From Myxococcus sp046520405 (GTDB lineage Bacteria > Myxococcota > Myxococcia > Myxococcales > Myxococcaceae): a stretch of 41,730 nt of DNA. The notes beneath the pieces are model-generated. The model was not told where the DNA came from. It did no database searches and worked only from the letters and a program-made list of their open reading frames with translations. This document shows, piece after piece, positions 8,891-18,774 of the stretch; position 1 is the stretch's first letter, and every line of letters starts with the position of its first letter. Position numbers and translations under genes: made by a program. Location of the stretch: contig JBKGHI010000049.1 in assembly GCA_046520405.1 (NCBI GenBank), positions 1 to 41,730 of the forward strand, written 5' to 3'.

Positions 8891-8920
8891 CTGGAGGCCT
8901 GCCCGGCGCGGGCCCTCCAG
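8891..8920. terminator. Hairpin between TPR and PBP genes
   Basis: CTGGAGG (8891-8897) pairs with CCTCCAG (8914-8920), and inside it GCCCG (8901-8905) pairs with CGGGC (8909-8913), leaving a 3-base bulge. It lies just past the TPR stop on the minus strand. No T run follows, so it may only attenuate transcription into the PBP gene. Confidence 0.45.
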
Positions 8921-8931
8921 GCAGGAAGGCG

Positions 8932-10105
8932 CTACCGGGGAGCGGGCGTCTCACCCCGGGTGGGGCGGGCCTGCCCACGCTGCGTCTGGGCGCCCGCCAC
9001 GTCCGCGTGGGCCATGCGCCGCATCCGGTCCGCGTTGACGCGGGCCTGGACGTAGCGGGGTGACAGGTGCATGGCGGCGGCGTAGGCGACGCGGGCCTCC
9101 TCCACCTGTCCCAGCCGCTCGTAGGCCACGCCCAGGTTGTTGTGCACGTAGGCCACGTGCGGGAGCAGCTCCGCCGCCCGGGCCAGCACGTCCGCCGCCT
9201 TCTGGCTCTCTCCCGCGCGCAGGTAGGTGAGGCCCAGGTTGTTGAGGGCGTAGCCATGCTCGGGGTGGAGGTGCACGACCTGTTGGAAGCGCAGCATCGC
9301 CTTCGCCAGCTCACCCCGCGCCAGGTGCGCGCGCCCGAGCACCTGGTAGGCCTCCACGTATTCGGGGTCGCGCACCACGGCTTCCTCGCCCGCTTCCACC
9401 GCTTCGGCGTGACGGCCCAGGGACACCAGCAGCCGGGCCTGCCGCACCAGGGGGCGAGCATCCAGGGGGAGCAGGCGGCCGAGCTGGGCCTGGGCTCGCA
9501 CGGCCAGGTCCATCTGCCCGGTGACCGCGGCGAGCTCCGCGGCCAGCGCCACGGCGGCCACGTCCTCGGGGGCGTCATGAATCGCGCGGCGGCACTCGGT
9601 GAGGGCGCCCGCGAGGTCGTCCCAGTCGCGCAGCAGGTGGGCCCGGCTCAGGTGGTCCACGCGGCGGCCATGCGCATGGGGCAGCGCGAGCGTCGCATCC
9701 GGCGCGATGTCCACACCTCCCGTACCCGGCTCGGCGGACGCGCGCGGCGCGGTGTCGCTGTCCGGAAGGCACCCTGGGGCGACGCCACTGCGGGAGCAAC
9801 GTCCAGGCCGGCGGTGGTGGCCTCGGGCTCGAAGCCCGCCTCGTGCGGCGTGGCGCGGACACCCCACGTCCCGCGCGCCTCCGACTCAGGAGCGGACACA
9901 GCGAAGACGATGCGGGGCCGGCTGCGTCGGACGTCGTCTGCTGCTCCGCGTCGAGCCACGTGGTGAGCACCGGAGGCAGCGGCGCGTCGGCCCAGGCCAG
10001 GACCAGCCCGAGCGCGACGAGGCCCGCGGGCACCAGCGCGCGCCGCAGGACGGTCGGCACGTGGAGTCCGGCGAGGAGCGTGGGCTTCGTGGTGTTCTGG
10101 CGCAT
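8932..10105 (-). pseudogene. Membrane-anchored TPR protein, two apparent frameshifts
   Basis: The last about 280 codons form a tetratricopeptide solenoid (EAYQVLGRAHLARGELAKAM, HGYALNNLGLTYLRAGESQ, AYVHNNLGVAYERLGQVEEA), ending at 8932. Upstream the sensible reading moves twice. ATG 10105 gives MRQNTTKPTLLAGLHVP and a membrane segment (VPAGLVALGLVLAWA); near 9913-9917 it shifts to a frame reading IVFAVSAPESEARGTWGV; near 9773-9779 it shifts again to CLPDSDTAPRASAEPGTG and the TPRs. Both points are GGGG runs (top strand) where one added base repairs the frame. Alternatively a shorter protein starts inside the third frame. TPR proteins are scaffolds; the location before the PBP gene suggests an envelope partner. 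Either sequence errors or decay explain the breaks. Confidence 0.6.
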
Positions 10106-10302
10106 GGCGGCGACCCCGACTGCTGGCGGAGCGCCCGGAAAGGGGACTCCGGGGAGCCGTAAGCCGGTCTCCCACCCGGCGTCATTGCGACTGGCGTGCC
10201 ACGCACGCCCCCAGAGGGGCGAAGCGGCGTGTGTGGCCCCCTGGCCACAGGGCCGGGGAAAAGCATGGCGGCGGGCGCGGGCGGCATGCGACGGTCCGCG
10301 CG

Positions 10303-11073
10303 ATGAAGATCGCCACCTGGAACGTGAACTCGGTGCGGGCCCGGCAGGAGCGGCTGCTCGCCTGGTTGAAGAAGGCCCAGCCGGATGTCCTCTGCCTGCA
10401 GGAGCTCAAGTGCGTGGACGAGGACTTCCCCATGGAGGCCGTGCGCGAGCTGGGCTACCACGCCGCGGTCCACGGGCAGAAGACCTACAACGGCGTCGCC
10501 ATCCTCGCGAAGGAGGAGCCGAAGGACGTGGTGAAGGGGCTGTCCGACGGCGTGGATGACTCGCACGCGCGCCTCATCGCCGCCACGGTGAACGGCGTCC
10601 GCGTGGTGAGCGCGTACGCGCCCAATGGCCAGTCGGTGGACTCGCCGCAGTACCAGTACAAGCTGGAGTGGTACGGCCGGCTGCGGCGCTACCTGGACGC
10701 GCGGCACAAGCCCGACGAGCCCCTGGTGCTGGGCGGCGACTGGAACGTGGCGCCGGAAGACATCGACACCTACGACCCGAAGCTGTGGGAGGGCCAGACG
10801 CTCTTCACGCTGAAGGAGCGGGACGCGCTCCAGCACCTGGGCGCCTTCGGGCTGTCGGATGCCTTCCGCAAGCTGCACCCCGGCGTGCAGAAATTCACCT
10901 GGTGGGACTACCGCATGCTCGGCTTCCCGAAGAACCTGGGCCTGCGCATCGACCACCTCTACGTCACGGCCCCGCTCGCCGAGCGGCTGACGGTGGTGGA
11001 CGTGGACCGCGAGGAGCGCAAGGGCAAGCAGCCCTCGGACCACGCGCCCGTGTGGCTCGAATTGCGCGACTAA
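10303..11073 (+). CDS. xthA: Exodeoxyribonuclease III (AP endonuclease)
   Basis: A 256-residue Mg-dependent 3'-5' exonuclease and class II AP endonuclease of the EEP fold, the normal length for Xth. Motifs in order: MKIATWNVNSVRAR, LCLQELK (metal-binding Glu), NGVAILAK, VSAYAPNGQ, GGDWNVAPEDIDTYD (catalytic Asp/Asn), GLRIDHLYVT and the C-terminal PSDHAPVWLEL with the catalytic Asp-His. All active-site residues are present. It acts in base-excision repair in the cytoplasm. The ATG at 10303 begins at the conserved N-terminus. It is divergent from the TPR gene and ends 12 bases before a strong hairpin. Confidence 0.96.
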   Translation: MKIATWNVNSVRARQERLLAWLKKAQPDVLCLQELKCVDEDFPMEAVRELGYHAAVHGQKTYNGVAILAKEEPKDVVKGLSDGVDDSHARLIAATVNGVRVVSAYAPNGQSVDSPQYQYKLEWYGRLRRYLDARHKPDEPLVLGGDWNVAPEDIDTYDPKLWEGQTLFTLKERDALQHLGAFGLSDAFRKLHPGVQKFTWWDYRMLGFPKNLGLRIDHLYVTAPLAERLTVVDVDREERKGKQPSDHAPVWLELRD

Positions 11074-11084
11074 GGCCTTTTCCG

Positions 11085-11118
11085 CGAGCGGCCATGCAAT
11101 CGCCTGAATGGCCGCTCG
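11085..11118. terminator. 11-bp perfect inverted repeat between xthA and serine hydrolase
   Basis: CGAGCGGCCAT (11085-11095) and ATGGCCGCTCG (11108-11118) are perfect inverted copies with a 12-base loop. It is 12 bases after the xthA stop and 12 bases before the next gene's ATG. It can end xthA transcription, though a T run is missing, or mask the 5' leader of the hydrolase mRNA. Confidence 0.6.
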
Positions 11119-11130
11119 TACACCGTGGGC

Positions 11131-12927
11131 ATGCGTCCCTTCGCCCTCGTCTGCGCCTCGCTCGTGTCGGTGTTGGTCCCGCTGTCCTCCCAAGCCCAGG
11201 CCCCCACGCCGTCACCGCTGGCGGAGCAACTGCCCGGGCTCTGGGGTAACGAGACGCACTTCGGTCCGAAGGTTCGCGGCGCCATCGTCGTGGACGGGCG
11301 TCAGCCGGAGTGGCGGGTCCAGGTGTCCGGCTTCGACGCCGCCGCGACGCGCACCGGAGACGCCGTCACCTTCACGTTGCCGGGCGGACACGGTGAGTTC
11401 CGGGGCCGGCTGTCCTCGGATGAGAAGTCGCTCGAGGGGTTCTGGATTCAGCCGCCCGGCATGACGCTGAGCGCGGCGTATGCGACGCCCCTGCGGCTTC
11501 GCGCCAGCAGCGCTCGCGTGTGGGAAGGGCACGTCACGCCGCTGGACGATACGAGCTCCATGTACCTGCGCATCCAGCGGGGACCCGAGGGCGCGCTGTC
11601 CGGCTTCATCCGCAACCCCGAGTTCAACTTCGGGCTGCGCCGTCCCTTCTCGGTGGAGGTCCAGGGCAACGACCTGACCTTCAACAACACGCGGCGGAAG
11701 AACGACGCGCTCCGCGGCTTCTTCGACGAGGAGACGGGCAACATCTCGCTGCGCATCCAGGGCATCGGCCAGTTCGAGTTCTCCCGCCGTGACGCGCTCA
11801 GCGCGCCGGCCTTCCACCCTCGCACGCCCGGCGCATTGGCCTACGCCTACAGGCCGCCCGTGCCCGCCGATGACGGCTGGAAGACGGCGTCCCTGGAGAG
11901 CGTGAAGCTGGACCCGAAGCCCATCGCGGAGCTGGTGGAGTCCATCCAGCGCGCCACCGCGGAGGACGTACACGCGCCGTACATCCAGGCGCTGCTGATT
12001 GCGCGGAATGGAAAGCTCGTGGTGGAGGAGTACTTCCACGGATACGGCCGGCACCGGGTCCACGACACGCGCTCGGCGGGCAAGACGTTGGCGTCCGTGC
12101 TGCTGGGCATCGCGCTGGAGCAGAAGAAGGGCGCCGATGTGCAGACGCCCGTGGCCCGGTTGCTGCCGCGCTACGCGGCGCAGTTCCAGAATGACGCGCG
12201 CAAGCAGCAGCTCACCGTCGAGCACCTGCTGACGATGACCTCGGGACTGAACTGCGACGATGGCGATGGGGACTCGCCCGGCAACGAGGACGTGATGCAG
12301 TCGCAGCGCTCGGAGCGGGACTGGTACCGGTACACGCTGGCGCTCCCCATGGTGAAGGCGCCCGGCGGGAAGAAGGCGGTGTATTGCTCGGCGGGCATCA
12401 ACCTGTTGGGCGCCATCGTCGCGCAGCAGGCAGGGACGCCGCTGCCGGAGTTCTTCGAACAGCGCTTCGCCCGGCCGCTGGACATCCGCGACTACCACAT
12501 GAACCTGATGCCCAATGGCGAGGGCTACCTGGCCGGCGGCATCTACCTGCGCCCCCGGGATGCCCTCAAGCTGGGGCAGTTGTTCCTCGCCGGCGGGCGT
12601 TGGAACCAGCGGCAGGTGGTGAGCCCGCGCTGGGTGGCGGCCTCCACCCAGCGGCACGCCGAGTTCTCCGAGGACCACGGCTATGGCTACGCGTGGCACC
12701 TGCACGACATGAAGGTGGGCGACCGCACCTACCGTGAATACGCCGCCGAGGGGAACGGCGGTCAGTTCGTCATCGTCGTGCCGGAGCTGGATTTGACGGT
12801 GATGATCGCCGCCGCCAACTACGGGGACTTCGCGCAGTGGTACCGCTTCCAGGACCTGGTGCCGAAGTACATCATCCCCGCCGTCCTCAACCCACCGGCA
12901 GTGAAGCCCCATGGCGCGCGAGGGTAG
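11131..12927 (+). CDS. Secreted serine hydrolase (class C beta-lactamase/esterase family)
   Basis: A 598-residue exported protein. ATG 11131 gives the signal peptide MRPFALVCASLVSVLVPLSS ending AQA; the GTG two codons earlier is less likely. An N-terminal beta-rich region (about 25-240) has no clear family. The C-terminal beta-lactamase-fold domain has the SxxK nucleophile in RSAGK (Ser315, Lys318), the catalytic Tyr in AVYCSAGINLLG, and EGNGGQFVIVVPELDLTV in the place of the KTG/HxG strand. Such proteins are usually esterases or D-amino-acid peptidases rather than resistance enzymes. Acts in the periplasm or outside. It starts right behind the 11-bp hairpin, without a convincing Shine-Dalgarno sequence. 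Confidence 0.85.
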   Translation: MRPFALVCASLVSVLVPLSSQAQAPTPSPLAEQLPGLWGNETHFGPKVRGAIVVDGRQPEWRVQVSGFDAAATRTGDAVTFTLPGGHGEFRGRLSSDEKSLEGFWIQPPGMTLSAAYATPLRLRASSARVWEGHVTPLDDTSSMYLRIQRGPEGALSGFIRNPEFNFGLRRPFSVEVQGNDLTFNNTRRKNDALRGFFDEETGNISLRIQGIGQFEFSRRDALSAPAFHPRTPGALAYAYRPPVPADDGWKTASLESVKLDPKPIAELVESIQRATAEDVHAPYIQALLIARNGKLVVEEYFHGYGRHRVHDTRSAGKTLASVLLGIALEQKKGADVQTPVARLLPRYAAQFQNDARKQQLTVEHLLTMTSGLNCDDGDGDSPGNEDVMQSQRSERDWYRYTLALPMVKAPGGKKAVYCSAGINLLGAIVAQQAGTPLPEFFEQRFARPLDIRDYHMNLMPNGEGYLAGGIYLRPRDALKLGQLFLAGGRWNQRQVVSPRWVAASTQRHAEFSEDHGYGYAWHLHDMKVGDRTYREYAAEGNGGQFVIVVPELDLTVMIAAANYGDFAQWYRFQDLVPKYIIPAVLNPPAVKPHGARG

Positions 12928-12972
12928 GGCGGCACACGCCGGGATTCGTGCGATGCTCCGGGGCCGAAGGCC

Positions 12973-13161
12973 ATGACGACGCCCCCTCCCGAATCGCTGC
13001 CGTTCCTCGACAGCCTCTGCCACCGGTGTGCCGCGCCGCCTCGCTACGTCCAATCACGGACCACCACCTTCATCCTCTGCCCGCTGCTGCCCCAGAAGTA
13101 TCCGCCGCAGCCGGTCCGTGCGTGCGCGCTCTACAAGCCGAAGCCTCCGGCCGAGCGCTGA
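12973..13161 (+). CDS. Small four-Cys conserved protein
   Basis: A 62-residue protein with LCHRCAAPPRY, then FILCPLLP and PPQPVRACALY. The four cysteines (one CxxC pair, then two single Cys) suggest a small zinc-binding or redox fold. I recall similar short proteins with the KYPPQPV signature in myxobacteria, hence a real gene. ATG 12973 is 45 bases after the hydrolase stop. It has no signal peptide, so it is cytoplasmic. Function unknown. Confidence 0.65.
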   Translation: MTTPPPESLPFLDSLCHRCAAPPRYVQSRTTTFILCPLLPQKYPPQPVRACALYKPKPPAER

Positions 13162-13242
13162 GTTCCGGCGTGAAATTCAGGGAATCCATGGCGCCTCTCG
13201 AATGCCGGGCGTCCCGAGTCACAGCAAGGTAGATTCCGGGCC

Positions 13243-15786
<2,544 letters not shown>

Positions 15787-15804
15787 GCGCCCTCGCGCCG
15801 CCGC

Positions 15805-16752
15805 TCAGCCCGTGACGACGGGAAGCTGGACGTGCAGCGCGGGGGAGACCAGCTTCGCCAGCTGCGGCATCCGGCCGTGCTTGCACTCCACCAGGAAGGC
15901 GTGGAGTGACTCCGCGGACAGGCCGTGCAGCAGCAGCCGGAAGCCGGCGCGCATCGTGGAGAGCGGAATCAACGGGTGGCGGTTGTTGACCAGCGCCACC
16001 AGTCCGGGCGCCTGGAGCAGCGTGGCCACGTAGATGGCGATGGTCTCATCCAGTTGCAGGGAGTTGCTGGCGCGCCAGAAGTCCCGGTCCGTGAGGAAGA
16101 GCTGATACACGGGCGTGAAGACTTCGATGGCGGATTGCAAATCCAACACGTTGGTCCACCGGTTGGGCAGCGGCTCGATGGGGAACGTGTCGGAGATGCC
16201 GCTGAAGTCGAGCCGCGCGGGCGGGCTGAGTGTCTTGCCCTGCTCGCGCAGCGCGCGGTTCAACCGGATGACGAAGTTGTAGATGTTGAGGTCGTGGTTC
16301 AGGAAGATTTCGTCCTTCACGTGCTCCAGATTCGTCGGACGGATGGGGCTGGTGGGCACGCCCAGCTCGGGGGTGTTCCGGGCGATGAAGTCCAGAATCT
16401 CCGAGCCCACGTGGAAGTGCCGCAGGATGAGCGAGTTGGCCTCCGGGCTGACCCACGTCTTGAGTCCCCAGGCCAGCAGCCGGTGCAGCAGCTTGGAGGA
16501 CGTGAAGCGGTTGGGGATGAAGACCTTCAGCAACTGGAAGAGGACGATGTACATCCGCGCGAGGGGGCGGATGACGGGCAGCAGGAACTGACGCGAGCGG
16601 GAGCGCTGGTCCACCAGCAGCTCGGCCTTGGCGCGCTCGTGCATGGGGATACTGCGGTCCAGGAACATGGCGACCCACGGGTCGGGGTCCCTGGGGTCGT
16701 GCGGCGCGTCGTTCAGCAGGGCGACGGGGTCCACCGGGGACGGCTCAGACAT
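15805..16752 (-). CDS. Conserved hypothetical, coupled to ketosynthase fusion (DUF6999-like)
   Basis: A 315-residue, mostly helical protein with no signal peptide; a hydrophobic segment (FLLPVIRPLARMYIVLFQLL) may contact the membrane. It has no nucleotide-binding motif. Repeated His residues (ILRHFHVGSEILDF, FLNHDLNIYNF) could bind a metal, but this is only an observation. I associate it tentatively with the uncharacterised DUF6999 family. The ATG at 16752 overlaps the stop of the upstream ketosynthase gene by 8 bases (ATGTCTGA), so the two are translated together and probably act in one pathway. The product is unknown. Confidence 0.7.
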   Translation of the reverse strand: MSEPSPVDPVALLNDAPHDPRDPDPWVAMFLDRSIPMHERAKAELLVDQRSRSRQFLLPVIRPLARMYIVLFQLLKVFIPNRFTSSKLLHRLLAWGLKTWVSPEANSLILRHFHVGSEILDFIARNTPELGVPTSPIRPTNLEHVKDEIFLNHDLNIYNFVIRLNRALREQGKTLSPPARLDFSGISDTFPIEPLPNRWTNVLDLQSAIEVFTPVYQLFLTDRDFWRASNSLQLDETIAIYVATLLQAPGLVALVNNRHPLIPLSTMRAGFRLLLHGLSAESLHAFLVECKHGRMPQLAKLVSPALHVQLPVVTG

Positions 16753-18619
16753 TGCCCAGCTCCTCCAGTTGCAGCAGGTACAGCCGCGCCGTCACCTTGG
16801 CCGTCTTGACGACGCGCGCGGCCAGCTCCGGCGTGAGGATGCCCGAGCCGAGCGCGCCCTCCAGCCGGTCCAGGTGCGTGCCGTCATTCTCCCCGTGGTA
16901 GGTGAAGAAGCGCACCTGCTCCTCCTCCAGGCCGAGCTGTTCCTTGATGGCCAGGCCCCACTTGCGCGCCACGCGGCTGCCCAGCCCTTCGATGATGAAC
17001 ATGGCGCCCAGCAAGTCGAAGGGGTTCTCCTGGCCCGCGCGGTGGAACATCCACGCGGACAGCGCCTCGCTGCCGATGTTCTTCGGCGCGCGGGTGATGT
17101 CCTCGTGCGCGCCGCCCAGGGAGACGTAGTGCCGCTCCAGCATCTCGTAGTCGCGGTGCTCCTCGCGGGCATGGCGGATGAAGGACGAGCGCAGCGCCAG
17201 GTGCTCCGCGGTGATGCTGGACGCCGCGCGCGCAATCCACCGTGAGCCCTCCACCACCTGCTGGCGCAGGTTGATGAGCAGCTCCCGGTAGTCCTCCCGC
17301 GTGAAGACGCCGCGGTGGAGCTTCTGGAGGATGGGGACCTGCTGGAGCCGGGACTCGAAGTCCACCCAGACGTGGGTCAGCTCACGGACCAGCTTCTCGC
17401 GCACCGGGTCTCCACCGGCGGCGGGCAGGGGCAGGGGCCCCGCATCCTCCGGGGCCTGGGACACGGGAGTGTCCACGGCGGCGCGGGAGGGGGCCGCCAC
17501 GGTGAGCATGGCGTAGCAGGCGATGAACCCGCCGCTCTCCGGCACCATGCAGAAGATGCGCTCGCCCGGGCGGACGCGGCCTTCGTTCACCAGCTCCTCG
17601 AGCATGAGGAAGATGGACGCGCAGCCGGTGTTGCCCCGGGTGGAGAGGTTGGTGAACCAGCGCTCCTCGGGGATGCGCACGCCGCCCCGCTCCAGCAGGT
17701 TGACGATGGGCTGCTTGAAGTAGTGGGACGAGTAGTGGATGAGGCACCAGTCGATTTCCGCGGGGCGGATGCGGCCCTGGTCCACGAGCGCGAAGAAGCC
17801 GTCCACGCCCAGCGACACCAGGGACTCCAGCCGGCGGATGTCCTGCTTGATGTTGAAGACGCCGGCGGCGGTGGCCTCGGTGACGGAGGGCGCGTCGAGC
17901 CAGGTGTCGCCGAAGCCGCCCTCGGGCGCGCGGTTGGCGCCCACGTACATGCCCAGGTCGTGCCGGTTGGCGTGGGAGCGGATGTCCATCCACTCCACCT
18001 TGAGGCTGGGCCGGGTGGGGTGGGGCGTGGGCTGGAGCACCGCGGCGCCCGCGCCGTCGGAGAGCATCCAGCGCAGGAACTCCGCTTCGAAGGGCAGGGC
18101 GTTGGGGCCGCCTGCCACCTCTTCGTAGTGGCTGGCCTTGAGCAGCCGGCTCACCAGCTCGCTGGCGCAGACGACGGCGCGGTCCGCTTCGCCCGAGGCG
18201 ACCTGGAGGGTGGCGTTGCGCAGCGCCTGCATGCCGCTAGAACAGATGCCGTGCAGCGAGGCGACCTCACACGCGGGCCCACCCAGCGCGTGGTGGACCT
18301 GGCTGGCGAAGCCGGGCAGCACCAAGTCACCCTGGGTGGTGGCGGTGACGAGCAGGTCCATCTCGTTCAGGGTGATGGGCGAGCGCGCCAGCGCGTCGTG
18401 GATGGCGTTGACGGCCAGCTCCCAGTTGCGGAAGCGCGTCCGCTGCTCCTTGTCGATGGCGTAGTGGCGCTGGGTGATGCCGTTCTGGGCGAGCACGCGG
18501 CTGCGCGCCCGCGAGGGCCGTCCCCGGACCTTGCCGAGGTACGCCTCCATCTGCTCGTTGGTGATGGGCTCGCCCGGCAGGAACTTCCCCAGGCTGGTGA
18601 TGAACACGTCTCGGGCCAT
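16745..18619 (-). CDS. StlD/DarB-type ketosynthase fused to heme-oxygenase-like diiron domain
   Basis: A 624-residue fusion. Residues 1-375 are a KAS III-like thiolase fold of the StlD/DarB type (MARDVFITSLGKFLPGEPIT), with an intact Cys-His-Asn set: Cys126 (LHGICSSGMQ), His295 (WCLIHYSSHYF), Asn330 (RGNTGCASI). After a Pro/Ala linker (about 376-404), residues 405-624 look like a heme-oxygenase-like diiron oxidase, with possible ligands Glu457, His483 or Glu487, Glu544 (IIEGLGSR) and HGENDGTH (His575, Asp579, His582). DarB/StlD enzymes make dialkylresorcinol or stilbene precursors; the diiron domain could oxidise or fragment the acyl product. ATG 18619 is chosen because MARDVF is the family's N-terminus. 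No ACP or acyl-activating gene is adjacent. Confidence 0.85.
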   Translation of the reverse strand: MARDVFITSLGKFLPGEPITNEQMEAYLGKVRGRPSRARSRVLAQNGITQRHYAIDKEQRTRFRNWELAVNAIHDALARSPITLNEMDLLVTATTQGDLVLPGFASQVHHALGGPACEVASLHGICSSGMQALRNATLQVASGEADRAVVCASELVSRLLKASHYEEVAGGPNALPFEAEFLRWMLSDGAGAAVLQPTPHPTRPSLKVEWMDIRSHANRHDLGMYVGANRAPEGGFGDTWLDAPSVTEATAAGVFNIKQDIRRLESLVSLGVDGFFALVDQGRIRPAEIDWCLIHYSSHYFKQPIVNLLERGGVRIPEERWFTNLSTRGNTGCASIFLMLEELVNEGRVRPGERIFCMVPESGGFIACYAMLTVAAPSRAAVDTPVSQAPEDAGPLPLPAAGGDPVREKLVRELTHVWVDFESRLQQVPILQKLHRGVFTREDYRELLINLRQQVVEGSRWIARAASSITAEHLALRSSFIRHAREEHRDYEMLERHYVSLGGAHEDITRAPKNIGSEALSAWMFHRAGQENPFDLLGAMFIIEGLGSRVARKWGLAIKEQLGLEEEQVRFFTYHGENDGTHLDRLEGALGSGILTPELAARVVKTAKVTARLYLLQLEELGNV

Positions 18620-18641
18620 GGGCGCGAACCATACCCGCTCA

Positions 18642-18659
18642 CATGCCAATCCTGGCATG
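18642..18659. promoter_or_regulatory. 7-bp palindrome in divergent promoter region
   Basis: CATGCCA (18642-18648) and TGGCATG (18653-18659) are perfect inverted copies around ATCC. It sits 22 bases upstream of the ketosynthase start, in the 155-base region shared with the divergent DUF1800 gene, so a bound regulator would most directly affect the ketosynthase pair. Confidence 0.5.
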
Positions 18660-18684
18660 AGCCGGTAAAAGCAGCGTTTTGCGT

Positions 18685-18701
18685 TTAATCTGCTTAATCT
18701 G
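18685..18701 (+). promoter_or_regulatory. Tandem TTAATCTG repeat with overlapping promoter-like boxes
   Basis: TTAATCTG occurs at 18685-18692 and 18694-18701, a 9-base period, in the most AT-rich part of the divergent intergenic region. It lies between TTGCGT (about 18679) and GATATA (18701-18706), which could be -35 and -10 boxes facing the DUF1800 gene. A regulator site for one or both divergent units is likely; the protein is unknown. Confidence 0.45.
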
Positions 18702-18774
18702 ATATACGTGTTCTCGGCGGGGCGTTTGCCGGTGCTGCCCGAATGCCGCCGTCCCGCCCAGGAGAACGTCCCCC

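Noticed and set aside
4802..9063. Long plus-strand frames opposite the FG-GAP and PBP genes
   Set aside because: Arg/Gln/His-rich translations without domains, antisense to intact genes with catalytic motifs.
11212..13053. Minus-strand 613-codon frame opposite the serine hydrolase
   Set aside because: Antisense to a gene with signal peptide and catalytic motifs; no recognisable protein.
16745..18619. Assigning the locus to complete dialkylresorcinol or stilbene synthesis
   Set aside because: No DarA-like cyclase, ACP or acyl-activating gene is present nearby, so only the ketosynthase family can be stated.
17315..18688. Plus-strand 457-codon frame opposite the ketosynthase fusion
   Set aside because: Low-complexity Gly/Ala/Val/His translation, antisense shadow.
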